The notes under the pieces are model-generated. The model searched no databases. It worked only from the letters and a program-made list of their open reading frames with translations, and had not been told where the DNA came from. From NCBI GenBank assembly GCA_949293595.1, contig CASFDW010000001.1, forward strand, positions 496,001 to 560,000: DNA of 64,000 bases, in the 5' to 3' direction. Shown here piece after piece: positions 17,340 to 25,088 of this stretch (positions within the stretch are counted from its first letter, which is position 1; each line of letters starts with the position of its first letter). Both the position numbers and the translations under genes were made by a program. Source of the DNA: an uncultured Spirochaetales bacterium (GTDB lineage Bacteria > Spirochaetota > Spirochaetia > Sphaerochaetales > Sphaerochaetaceae).

Positions 17340-17980
17340 CAGGAATCTCCAAGATCCACAAAGCCGGCGACAATCGGACCGAGGAGCTCGACGAGCTTGT
17401 CCTCGTCGGCCCCTTCGACCTTGAGCGTGCAGATGACATTGCCTGGATCGGCATCGGAGAAGGTGCAGAAGCTTATGATGGAAATGCCGTTCTCCTCAAG
17501 CACCTTGGAGATCCTTGCAAGCGTGCCTATCTTGTCGGCCACGACGAACGATATCCGCGTGCCGTAGTGCCGGGCCCCGAAAAGCTCCATGAGGATCTTG
17601 AACATGTCGCTTCTGCTGACGATCCCGACAAGCTTGCGGTCCTTCACCACAGGAAGGAAGGAAAGATCCTGCGTCGTCATTATCCTGGCCACTTCCTCCA
17701 TGTTGGTCTTCGGACCGATACTGACGACATCCGTGGTCATGACCTGCTCGACAGGCATGTTGCCGACCTCATAGGCCATCTCCAGCAGGCTCATGCCGGA
17801 CGAGGGGATGCTGGCCTTCAAAATGTCCTTCTCCGTGAGCACGCCCACGAGGTTCCCATCATGATCAAGCACGGGAACCTTCTGCACGTTCTCGCACCTC
17901 ATCAGATTCAATGTCTCCGAGCAGGTCATCCCCACCCTTGCAACCACGGGGTTCTTGGTCATCCTTCTCCCGATAGTCAT
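17339..17980 (-). CDS. CBS-pair and ACT domain protein (AcuB-like)
   Basis: 213 residues: two CBS domains (about 1-60 with MTKNPVVARVGMTCSE, and 75-130 with VMTTDVVSIGPKTNMEE), then an ACT domain from about 140 (ISFVVADKIGTLARISKVL). This layout occurs in AcuB-like proteins, which sense adenine nucleotides through CBS and a small ligand, often an amino acid, through ACT. No enzymatic domain is attached, so it is probably a regulator acting on another protein. GGAGGG lies seven bases before the ATG. It is first in a two-gene operon with the Smr protein and is read from a strong promoter at 18057-18029. Confidence 0.85.
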   Translation of the reverse strand: MTIGRRMTKNPVVARVGMTCSETLNLMRCENVQKVPVLDHDGNLVGVLTEKDILKASIPSSGMSLLEMAYEVGNMPVEQVMTTDVVSIGPKTNMEEVARIMTTQDLSFLPVVKDRKLVGIVSRSDMFKILMELFGARHYGTRISFVVADKIGTLARISKVLEENGISIISFCTFSDADPGNVICTLKVEGADEDKLVELLGPIVAGFVDLGDS

Positions 17981-18004
17981 AATCGCCCTCCAGATTCCGA
18001 CGAA

Positions 18005-18057
18005 ACCGGCTCTGCCGGTATCATGGGAATTCTATCTGTTTGAAACATTTTGTGCAA
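18005..18057 (-). promoter_or_regulatory. promoter and leader hairpin of the CBS-ACT/smr operon
   Basis: Minus strand TTGCAC (18057-18052), a 17-base spacer and TAGAAT (18034-18029). The leader then contains a six-pair hairpin, ACCGGC-AGA-GCCGGT (18019-18005), about 25 bases before the ATG. The hairpin has no following T-run, so it is not a simple terminator. Confidence 0.6.
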
Positions 18058-18105
18058 CCGAACACGCCGGCATGCACATCCCCCATGGTTTTTGGGAGCA
18101 CCCAC

Positions 18106-18135
18106 TTGATTTTAACATGCGTTTCACATTATAGT
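18106..18135 (+). promoter_or_regulatory. promoter of tRNA-Arg
   Basis: TTGATT (18106-18111), an 18-base spacer and TATAGT (18130-18135), ten bases ahead of the mature tRNA. Confidence 0.65.
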
Positions 18136-18145
18136 GTTCTAGGTC

Positions 18146-18219
18146 GATCCCGTAGCTCAGCTGGATAGAGCGTCCGCCTCCTAAGCGGAAGGTCAGCAGT
18201 TCGAATCTGCTCGGGGTCA
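18146..18219 (+). tRNA. tRNA-Arg (anticodon CCT)
   Basis: A 74-base cloverleaf. The acceptor GATCCCG pairs with CGGGGTC (one T-G). The D arm is GCTC/GAGC, the anticodon stem TCCGC/GCGGA with loop CTCCTAA and anticodon CCT, and the T arm AGCAG-TTCGAAT-CTGCT. The discriminator is A; CCA is not encoded. A run of eight T follows directly. It reads AGG codons. Confidence 0.95.
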
Positions 18220-18273
18220 CTTTTTTTTGTCCCTTCATATCCACTGCCACGGTTTTCAGATTATCATTGGATC

Positions 18274-19236
18274 ATGAGATACATGTACAACACGAGATTC
18301 GGCCGCATGTCGTGCATCGCCCTGGGATGCGACCATTATGGCGAGACCATACCGGAAAGGGATGCCTTATCATTTCTGGACCTCTATGCACAAAAGGGTG
18401 GCAATCTGCTGGACACCGCACACGTTTACGGACAGAAGGTGGATGACGGACCTGGAACGAGCGAGACGGTCGTGGGCGGATGGCTCAGGAGCTCGGGCAT
18501 GAGGGACAAGATGATACTGCTCACAAAAGGCGGGCATCCGCACATAGGGCGCATGCACGATTCCCGGATCAACAGCAGGGATCTGTCGAACGACCTGGAA
18601 TCTAGCATCGCGCAGCTTGGCACGGTCCCTGACATATTCCTGCTGCACAGGGACGATGAGCACGTGCCGGTATCCGAAATAGTCGACATGCTCGATTCCT
18701 TCGTGCGCGCCGGAATGACGAAAAGCGTCGGGGTCTCGAACTGGAGCACGGAAAGGATCGACGAGGCGAGGAGCTATGCAAAAAAAACCGGAAAGGAGGA
18801 CCTGCTCTTCAGCGAGCTGCAGTATTCGCTTGCCAAAACCGACCGTGCGGCATGGGGAGACGACACGATCGAGATAATGGAATCAACGAGCCCGGTAAGC
18901 TATTATGAGAACAGCGACATCACATACCTGACATTCTCGAGCCAGGCGAAGGGGTTCTTTTCGAAGGTGCTCGCAGGCAGGACGGACACGCTGTCCGCCA
19001 GGGCCGTGGCCAGGTTCATGTCAAAGGAGAATCTTGAAAGGGCTGAAAGGGTCGGAACGCTATGCCGGAAATACGGGCTACCGCCATCGGCAATCGTGCT
19101 GTCCTTCATCCTGAGCCACGGTGGCAGCCCCGTCGCGATAATCGGGGCAAGCCGCATGGAGCAACTGGAGGACACGCTCGGAAACACGGATCTCATCCTG
19201 ACACAGGAGGAGATTGGATTCCTGGTCCGGGGCTAG
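18274..19236 (+). CDS. aldo/keto reductase
   Basis: 320 residues with a TIM-barrel layout typical of NAD(P)H-dependent aldo/keto reductases. The catalytic set is visible: Asp and Tyr in LLDTAHVYG near 50-57, Lys in LLTKGGHPH near 87 and His in LLHRDD near 128. SVGVSNW near 150 and the nucleotide-binding VAIIGAS near 290 complete the picture. The substrate is unknown. The ATG at 18274 is preceded by TATCAT at 18262-18267 and no Shine-Dalgarno, so the mRNA may be leaderless. The stop overlaps the convergent topA stop. Confidence 0.88.
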   Translation: MRYMYNTRFGRMSCIALGCDHYGETIPERDALSFLDLYAQKGGNLLDTAHVYGQKVDDGPGTSETVVGGWLRSSGMRDKMILLTKGGHPHIGRMHDSRINSRDLSNDLESSIAQLGTVPDIFLLHRDDEHVPVSEIVDMLDSFVRAGMTKSVGVSNWSTERIDEARSYAKKTGKEDLLFSELQYSLAKTDRAAWGDDTIEIMESTSPVSYYENSDITYLTFSSQAKGFFSKVLAGRTDTLSARAVARFMSKENLERAERVGTLCRKYGLPPSAIVLSFILSHGGSPVAIIGASRMEQLEDTLGNTDLILTQEEIGFLVRG

Positions 19237-21740
19237 GACCTTTTCCTTCTGAACGTCTTTTTCTTCTCGGGGGTGCCGAGGGCTATCTCCCTCGCCCGCT
19301 CCTCCGTGACCGTATCCGGGCTGGCTTTCTCCTCCTTCGTCAGGGCGCAGTTCCTGGTACCCCATTTTATGTAGGCCCCGTATCTTCCGCTGAGAAGCTG
19401 CAAAGGCTTTCCATCCAGCGGCCCGTATGTGCGTATGACGGTGTTTGCCGGCTTCTCCCCGTCCTGGAAGGAGGCGGTGACATCGTCGAACGTCACCGTA
19501 CGGAAGTCGGAGACCTTGATGTTCTTTCCCCTGTAGGAGGCGTAGCAGCCGTAGGGACCGAGCCTGAGGACGGCCTCGTTGCCTTCCCCGTCCGTACCCA
19601 GGGTCAACGGAAGCGATAAAAGAAGCCCCGCATCCTTTTCCGAGAGTCCTGCCGGATCCATGCCCTTCGGAAGATTCACGGACCGGCCGTCCGAGTCCCT
19701 CCTGAGGTACCTGCCCCACTTTCCCTCCATGATCCTGATGTCCGTGCCAGGGATGTAGTCGGCCTGCTCGTCTTTGAATAGTATCCTTCTGGCATCCTCG
19801 TCAGTGAACGTACCGGGAAAATACTTCTCCTGGTCTATGCCGACCATCCTGTCCTTCCCGTCCTCCTGGTAGTCGGAGACAAGGTACGGGCCGTACTTGC
19901 CTATGCGGATCTCGTAGCATACCTTCCTGTCCCCGAGCATGAACGAGTTCTCCAGTCCGGGAAGTGGAAGCATCTTGGCGGAGCTGATCCTCACGGTCCT
20001 GGAGACGTTCTCCATGTCGGCCCTGAGTCCGGAGAAGTCATCCCTGCCGAGCCAGAACGCGTCCAGATACTCCTTCTTGTCCGTCTTCCCGCCTGCTATG
20101 TCGTCCAACCCCTTCTCCATCTCGCTGGTGAAGTTGTACCCGATGTACACCGGGAACGTCGATTCCAGAAGGTTCGACACGAAGAATCCGGTGAACGTGG
20201 GCACGAGCGAGGAACCGACCTTTACCGCGTATTTCCTGTCAAGGATCGTGCTGATTATCGTGGCATAAGTGCTCGGACGACCGATTCCCTCGGCCTCCAG
20301 CGTCTTGACCAGGGTCGCCTCGTTGTAACGCAGGGGAGGCTCGGTTGTGTGGCTGTCGAGGACAACGTCCTCCACCGCCCGGACATCGCCCTCCACCAGG
20401 TCGGGAAGCTTCGGGGACGCATCCTCGTCCTCCTCGTCCGTATCCTCCCTGTAGACCCTGAGGAATCCGTCGAAAAGGATGACTGTCCCGCTTGCCGAAA
20501 GGCCGTATATACCGTCACTGAGACTTACCGACGTCGTCTTTTTCAAGGCCTCGGCCATCTGGGTGGCCACCGTCCTCTTCCAAATGATCGTATAGAGCTT
20601 GAGCTCCTCGCCGTCCAGCCCCGTGTCCCTGGGGAGCCTGAACGTGTCCCCTGCGGGCCTTATCGCCTCGTGGGCCTCCTGGGCGGAGGAGGATTTGGAC
20701 CTGTAGTTCCTCACCCTTTCGGAAAGATATGCCGGACCGTACAGTTTCTCGACCTGCTTCCTCGATGCGTTTATGCATTCGGCCGAAAGCGTCGGGCTGT
20801 CGGTCCTCATGTAGGTTATGTATCCCTTCTCGTAGAGGCTCTGCGCCACCTGCATGACGCGGCGGACGCTGATCTTCATCTTCCTCGAGGCATCCTGCTG
20901 CAGCGTGGAGGTGGTGAAGGGAATCGCCGGTGCCTGCCTTTTCTCGTTCTCCTCGACACCCGTCACGACGGCATCCGTACCCTTGAGCTCCATGGAAACC
21001 TTCTCTGCCGCAACCGTATCGAGCACCACATGGCCCTTCTTCGCCTTTCCGGTCGAGGGATCGAAGCTGCTTTTGGAGGCGACGGTCAGGCCGTCGATCG
21101 TGACAAGCTTGGCCCTGAAATCGGAAAAATAGACGTCCACACCGGTATAGTCGCTCTTTTTGAACGCCCTGCGCTCCTTCTCCTTGTCGACAAGCAGCTT
21201 GAGCCCCGGAGACTGCACGCGTCCGGCCGAATACGCCGATCCGAGCTTCTTGCTGATGATCGGGGAAATCCCGTAGCCCTGCAGACGGTCCACCGCACGG
21301 CGGGCCTCCTGGGCATGCACGAGGTTCATGTCGATCTCACGGCAGTTGTCGAAGGCCGTGGTGATAGCCTGGCGCGTTATCTCGTGGAACACCATCCTGT
21401 AGACCGGGCACTTCGGCTTCAGCTCCATGAAAAGGTGGTAGCTGATCGACTCACCTTCCCTGTCCTCATCGCTTGCAAGCACGAGCTGTTCGGAATCCTT
21501 CAGGACCTTGCGCATCTCCGCGATGAGCTTCCTCTTGTCGTCAGGCATCTCGTATTCAAGCTCGTAGCCGTTGGCCGTATCCACGCCGTAAGTCCCCGTC
21601 CTGGGCGTCTTCGCCAGATCGAGGATGTGCCCCTTGCTGGCCATCACCGTGCAGCTTGCCGGCAAATATTTCTTTATTGTTTTAGCCTTGGTCGGAGATT
21701 CGACGATTATAAGAGTCTTTTTATTAGGATCGGCCTTCAT
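19233..21740 (-). CDS. topA: DNA topoisomerase I
   Basis: 835 residues from the ATG at 21740, which has GGGGGAG upstream and a good promoter; an alternative extension would read through that promoter. The type IA enzyme relaxes negative supercoils. The TOPRIM domain is at the N terminus (VESPTKAKTIKKYL; ASDEDREGE near 105). The active-site Tyr lies in YITYMRTDSPTLS, and GIGRPSTYATI follows. The C-terminal part holds repeats of the GRYGAYIKWG type (SGRYGAYI, IGKYGPYLV, EGKWGRYLR, LGPYGCYAS) in place of the four-Cys zinc fingers of the E. coli enzyme; no zinc-finger cysteines were found. The last residues are strongly basic. Confidence 0.95.
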   Translation of the reverse strand: MKADPNKKTLIIVESPTKAKTIKKYLPASCTVMASKGHILDLAKTPRTGTYGVDTANGYELEYEMPDDKRKLIAEMRKVLKDSEQLVLASDEDREGESISYHLFMELKPKCPVYRMVFHEITRQAITTAFDNCREIDMNLVHAQEARRAVDRLQGYGISPIISKKLGSAYSAGRVQSPGLKLLVDKEKERRAFKKSDYTGVDVYFSDFRAKLVTIDGLTVASKSSFDPSTGKAKKGHVVLDTVAAEKVSMELKGTDAVVTGVEENEKRQAPAIPFTTSTLQQDASRKMKISVRRVMQVAQSLYEKGYITYMRTDSPTLSAECINASRKQVEKLYGPAYLSERVRNYRSKSSSAQEAHEAIRPAGDTFRLPRDTGLDGEELKLYTIIWKRTVATQMAEALKKTTSVSLSDGIYGLSASGTVILFDGFLRVYREDTDEEDEDASPKLPDLVEGDVRAVEDVVLDSHTTEPPLRYNEATLVKTLEAEGIGRPSTYATIISTILDRKYAVKVGSSLVPTFTGFFVSNLLESTFPVYIGYNFTSEMEKGLDDIAGGKTDKKEYLDAFWLGRDDFSGLRADMENVSRTVRISSAKMLPLPGLENSFMLGDRKVCYEIRIGKYGPYLVSDYQEDGKDRMVGIDQEKYFPGTFTDEDARRILFKDEQADYIPGTDIRIMEGKWGRYLRRDSDGRSVNLPKGMDPAGLSEKDAGLLLSLPLTLGTDGEGNEAVLRLGPYGCYASYRGKNIKVSDFRTVTFDDVTASFQDGEKPANTVIRTYGPLDGKPLQLLSGRYGAYIKWGTRNCALTKEEKASPDTVTEERAREIALGTPEKKKTFRRKRS

Positions 21741-21761
21741 AACTCCCCCTTGAACGTAAAA

Positions 21762-21790
21762 AAAATATATTGAAGGTTTCAAATTGTCAA
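21762..21790 (-). promoter_or_regulatory. promoter of topA
   Basis: Minus strand consensus TTGACA (21790-21785), a 17-base spacer and TATTTT (21767-21762), about 20 bases before the ATG at 21740. It begins right after the upstream terminator. Confidence 0.75.
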
Positions 21791-21791
21791 C

Positions 21792-21830
21792 AAAAAATCC
21801 GGCCTTTTCCAACGGTTGGGAAGGCCGGCC
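21792..21830 (-). terminator. intrinsic terminator of the fibronectin-like secreted protein gene
   Basis: Minus strand: CCGGCCTTCCCAAC and GTTGGAAAAGGCCGG form a long stem with one bulge, followed by ATTTTTTG. Confidence 0.8.
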
Positions 21831-21837
21831 GGAGCGA

Positions 21838-21853
21838 TGTTGATTTATCAACA
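21838..21853. repeat. 16-base palindrome downstream of the fibronectin-like gene
   Basis: TGTTGAT-TT-ATCAACA is a perfect inverted repeat lying between the stop at 21883 and the terminator. It has no T-run. It may only help fold the 3' end of the transcript, or bind a protein. Confidence 0.4.
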
Positions 21854-21882
21854 TATATTATGGATATCAGGACGTTTTTTTC

Positions 21883-22725
21883 TCAGCCCTGCACATCCTC
21901 GAGGTTCTTCAGCACGTATGCGCCGTCGTCACGGGTGCCGTCAGGATTGAAGAAGACGAAGGCGCGGACGATGGACGGCCCGTCCATCCTGAACACGAGG
22001 TTGCGCACCCCGTCGTCGTCGACGACGAAATCATAGATGACCTCGGTATCCAACGTGATGCCGAAGGCCTTCGTATCCACCGTGACCTCGATGTGGTCGA
22101 GTCCCAGGAATATCCTCGAGACCCTCCAGGACGAAGGGACGATGGACGATGTGTTGAACCTCTCCGCATTCAGCCTGTACGTCGCGGCCTGCTCGGTATC
22201 GGCATCATAGTCCGTCCAGCCGGCGCTTGCATCGTCGAACCCGTACAGCGGGAATATCCTGTGCTCGGCACCGTCGTCCGAGAGGATGTATATCTCCTGA
22301 TGCTGACCGTATGTGGGATCCAGGACCGTGCGGACATTGAACACGAGGCGCCTTATCCTGCCCTTGTTGTCCTTCTTGGTCGGGTTGTCCCAGACATATG
22401 TGCCCGCCCAAGTGGTGGTCGTGCCTTTGGCGAACTGTGCATCGAGGGTGTTGTTCCCTTCGTCGCGGGCGGCGAACGAAATATCGTATGCGGTGTCGCT
22501 CATGAGGTTTTCGATCTCATAGGAGAAAACATCGTTTCCAAGCCGTACGACGAATCCGTTGTCCACATACAAATCGTACCATTCGGCACCATCGACCCCG
22601 TCCCAGGATACCTGAAAACCCGTGGGACGCGCCTGTACATCCAGAGAGAGTGCGGAAGGAACCGAGAAGAATATCACGAGGGCCGGCAGGACCAGCCTCT
22701 TGATTATATCACTTGTCCGTATCAT
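21883..22725 (-). CDS. secreted protein with fibronectin type III-like N-terminal domain
   Basis: 280 residues. The first 28 form a signal peptide (LVLPALVIFFSVPSALS). Residues 30-105 look like a fibronectin type III fold: FQVSWDGVDGAEWYDLYVDN, then YEIENLMSDTAYDISFAARD. The remaining 170 residues are beta-rich and acidic, with GFDDASAGWTDYDAD and a repeated pattern of short strands, and match no family I know. It is monocistronic with a strong terminator. It is probably periplasmic or surface-exposed; no lipobox and no anchoring helix are seen. Confidence 0.72.
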   Translation of the reverse strand: MIRTSDIIKRLVLPALVIFFSVPSALSLDVQARPTGFQVSWDGVDGAEWYDLYVDNGFVVRLGNDVFSYEIENLMSDTAYDISFAARDEGNNTLDAQFAKGTTTTWAGTYVWDNPTKKDNKGRIRRLVFNVRTVLDPTYGQHQEIYILSDDGAEHRIFPLYGFDDASAGWTDYDADTEQAATYRLNAERFNTSSIVPSSWRVSRIFLGLDHIEVTVDTKAFGITLDTEVIYDFVVDDDGVRNLVFRMDGPSIVRAFVFFNPDGTRDDGAYVLKNLEDVQG

Positions 22726-22747
22726 TTTAATTTAGTATCCTACGATT

Positions 22748-23449
22748 ATGAAAAAGTTGTCAACCTACCTATCCGCCGCGCTCGTGCTGGCATGCCTCTG
22801 CTCGTGTGCGGTCAGCGAGAGCCTGTCGCTGGGAAAAGACTCGTCATGCAGCGGCACGGACATAACCGTCTATCCGTTTTTCATCGATGTCCTCAACGAC
22901 TTCTCGGAATTCCTGCCGCAGAGCGACGAAACCATAATGGATGCGGCCGTCGGCGGATTCTCGAACAACCTTGCAAACAGCGGCGAAGCCTTCGACGTGT
23001 CATATTCGAAGACCGGCGAGAACAGCTATTCCATATCCTTCGGTTTCAACAGCACCGAAGCGCTGGTCTCCGCGCTCAAGGGCGGCTCCAACAGTGTGCT
23101 GAAGGAGACGGACAACAGCCTGAGCTTCCATCTTGACATAGGCAACTACGGCGAGCTGAAATCGATAATACCGTTCCTATCCGATCCGAACTTCGAGGTG
23201 TACGGCCCCGAATACAACCAGGGGATGAGCGAGACCGACTATCTCGACATGATCTACTACCTGCTCGGGGAGGAGGGCCCGGACGCAATAAGGAACAGCA
23301 CCATAGACATAGCCATCAGGACGCCGGGACCGGTCGTTACGGCGGAGGGAGTCAAGAAGACAGGCACGGATTCCGTGCTGTATTCCTTCCCTCTCATAGA
23401 CTTCCTGCTCCTGAACGAGCCGATGGAGTTCTCGATCACCTGGCAATGA
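22748..23449 (+). CDS. putative lipoprotein of unknown function
   Basis: 233 residues starting MKKLSTYLSAALVLACLCSC; Cys20 in Leu-Cys-Ser-Cys fits a lipobox. The mature protein is acidic and mixed alpha/beta (DVLNDFSEFLPQSDE, SISFGFNSTEALVSALKGG) with no recognised domain. The stop overlaps the next start (ATGA), so it is translated with the NusG-domain-II protein and probably the Gx transporter. No Shine-Dalgarno precedes the ATG; TAGTAT at 22733-22738 is nine bases before it. A role near the NusG-II/Gx pair is suggested by coupling alone. Confidence 0.7.
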   Translation: MKKLSTYLSAALVLACLCSCAVSESLSLGKDSSCSGTDITVYPFFIDVLNDFSEFLPQSDETIMDAAVGGFSNNLANSGEAFDVSYSKTGENSYSISFGFNSTEALVSALKGGSNSVLKETDNSLSFHLDIGNYGELKSIIPFLSDPNFEVYGPEYNQGMSETDYLDMIYYLLGEEGPDAIRNSTIDIAIRTPGPVVTAEGVKKTGTDSVLYSFPLIDFLLLNEPMEFSITWQ

Positions 23450-23787
23450 GGAGGATCAAGGCCCTCGACGCGGTGGTTGCGGCCGTATTCCTCTTTGCCG
23501 CGGTATCGAGCCTGGGACTCTCCTCGAAAGGTGACCAGGTGAGGATAGACAGCGCATACGCGACATACATATACCCGCTGGACGAGGACCGCACGGTAAC
23601 AGTGCCCGGACCGCTCGGGGATACCGTCGTGAGGATAGAGGATTCAACCTTCCGCATAGTAAGCTCCCCATGCCCCGGACAGACATGCCTCCACATGAGG
23701 ATGGGCTCCTCTGTCTGCTGCCTGCCAAACAGGGTTCTCGTGAGTCTCGATGACGGAAACGGAGGTGCGGATGCGATCAGCTACTGA
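23446..23787 (+). CDS. membrane-anchored NusG domain II protein
   Basis: 113 residues: an N-terminal membrane anchor (VVAAVFLFAAVSSLGL, about 9-25) and an extracytoplasmic NusG domain II. The domain shows SPCPGQTCLHMRMG followed by CCLPNRVLVSL, which matches the family pattern of Cys-Pro and a later Cys-x-Pro-Asn-Arg. It has no relation to transcription factor NusG beyond that domain. It overlaps both neighbours: four bases upstream, and 17 with the Gx transporter downstream. In other bacteria such proteins sit beside Gx transporters and ApbE flavin transferases; here no ApbE is in the window. Confidence 0.82.
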   Translation: MRRIKALDAVVAAVFLFAAVSSLGLSSKGDQVRIDSAYATYIYPLDEDRTVTVPGPLGDTVVRIEDSTFRIVSSPCPGQTCLHMRMGSSVCCLPNRVLVSLDDGNGGADAISY

Positions 23788-24823
23788 CAAGGTGTCGTCA
23801 TATGCCTCGCTCTGCCTGCTGGGCTCCTTTCTCGAGATGCTGGTTCCGAAGCCGCTGCCGTTCTTCAGGCTGGGGCTTGCGAACATCCCCGTGATGCTCG
23901 CCCTGCCCCGTCTCGGCTTCCGGGATTTCGTGCTCCTGCTCCTGTTGAAGGCCACGGCCTCCTCCTACATCTCCGGGACCATATTCTCGTATTTCTTCCT
24001 GATGTCCCTTGCCCAGAGCCTCGCCTCGGGTCTGACAATGTACGCCGTCGGACGGGCAGGCGGAAAACATGTCTCACTGTACGGCATATCACTTTCGGGC
24101 GCCCTGGCAGGCACGCTTGCGCAGGTTGCAATGGCGATGCTCTATCTCGGGCGGGGGATGACGGTGCTGCTGGCACCGATGCTCTTCTCATCGTTCGCCT
24201 TCGCGCTCGTCACTGCATATCTTGCAGGATCGCTGCCCGATCCGGAGATGGAGGAGTCCCCGGATCCGGGCGCCGGCACAACCGGCGGTACGGCCGGCAG
24301 GGCCGTTGCCGCAGCTGCACTGCTGTCGGTCCTGATGGTCCAGATCGCCGACGATGCCGCCGCACTCGCAGTCCTTTTCGCCATCCTTGCCGCACTGCTG
24401 CCCCTTTATGGCAGGAAAATCAGGATAAGACCGTACCTGGCGCTCTTTGCCGTGTCGCTGCTCTCGAACCTGATGACAGGGCGTGGTATGGTCGTCGCGA
24501 CCCTGCTAGGCTTCGAGATAACCGCCGACAGCCTGAAGGCGGGGCTTGAGACCGCGCTCAGGCTCTCATGCACGGTCGAGCTCAGCCTCCTGTTCTCCGG
24601 ACTTGCCGCGCCGTCCGGCCTCATGGGCAGGACGCTGTCGAAATTCTTCTTCCTGGAGGAGGTGTTCGAATCATCGGAGGGAAGCCTCAGGGAACGGATT
24701 GCGCGCGTCTTGTCCGGCACCATCGGGGAAAAGCATCCCACGGCTCGGGATGGAGCCGTCATGAAGGCCGTTCCTCCCCTCCTGGCATGCACGGTCTGCC
24801 TGGCTTATTCCTTCCTCCGCTGA
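23771..24823 (+). CDS. Gx-family transporter with C-terminal ECF T-like region
   Basis: 350 residues from the ATG at 23771, preceded by GGAGG at optimal distance; a start at 23750 would lack one. Residues 5-165 form a multi-helix membrane domain of the Gx transporter type (once called heptaprenyl diphosphate synthase component I), with VPKPLPFFRLGLANIPVMLAL and PRLGFRDFVLLLLLKA. After an acidic linker (about 170-190) a second membrane half follows: helices at about 195-260, then DSLKAGLETALRLSCTVELSLLFSG, which resembles the CbiQ/EcfT coupling subunit. A fusion of substrate-binding and coupling components is therefore possible. The substrate is unknown. Confidence 0.75.
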   Translation: MRSATDKVSSYASLCLLGSFLEMLVPKPLPFFRLGLANIPVMLALPRLGFRDFVLLLLLKATASSYISGTIFSYFFLMSLAQSLASGLTMYAVGRAGGKHVSLYGISLSGALAGTLAQVAMAMLYLGRGMTVLLAPMLFSSFAFALVTAYLAGSLPDPEMEESPDPGAGTTGGTAGRAVAAAALLSVLMVQIADDAAALAVLFAILAALLPLYGRKIRIRPYLALFAVSLLSNLMTGRGMVVATLLGFEITADSLKAGLETALRLSCTVELSLLFSGLAAPSGLMGRTLSKFFFLEEVFESSEGSLRERIARVLSGTIGEKHPTARDGAVMKAVPPLLACTVCLAYSFLR

Positions 24824-24981
24824 CACATGCGGCCCGTATGGTGGCGTTCAAAAGGAAATACCGGCAATAATCGGCCGGATGAAACACAACATTTTTCATT
24901 TATTTATTAAAAAGCTATTAATAATATTACTCTATTCACATTAATAATTGTTTTTATGGCAATAAAAATAAATTAATGCCG

Positions 24982-24995
24982 AATCTGTACAGATT
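24982..24995. promoter_or_regulatory. 14-base palindrome upstream of adhE
   Basis: AATCTGTACAGATT is perfectly self-complementary and lies 35 bases before the adhE -35 box, in an AT-rich stretch (24890-25080). It could be an activator or repressor site; it is not a Rex consensus (TTGTGA...TCACAA). A short T-run follows, but no gene precedes it closely. Confidence 0.4.
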
Positions 24996-25030
24996 TTTCA
25001 AGCATGTTATACTTATTTTTGTCATATGAG

Positions 25031-25059
25031 TTGACACTGTCGAAGATTTAATATATAAA
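25031..25059 (+). promoter_or_regulatory. strong promoter of adhE
   Basis: Perfect TTGACA (25031-25036), a 17-base spacer and TATAAA (25054-25059). The short leader carries AAGAAGGAG at 25075-25083 before the ATG at 25089. This is the closest match to consensus in the window. Confidence 0.82.
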
Positions 25060-25088
25060 AATTTATCGATAACAAGAAGGAGAAAAAC

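Noticed and set aside
20349..21773. A 474-codon plus-strand open frame
   Set aside because: Antisense to topA; Arg/His/Leu-rich with no domain, a typical mirror frame.
24890..25080. A Rex operator at adhE
   Set aside because: No TTGTGA-N6-TCACAA could be found; only an unrelated palindrome is present.
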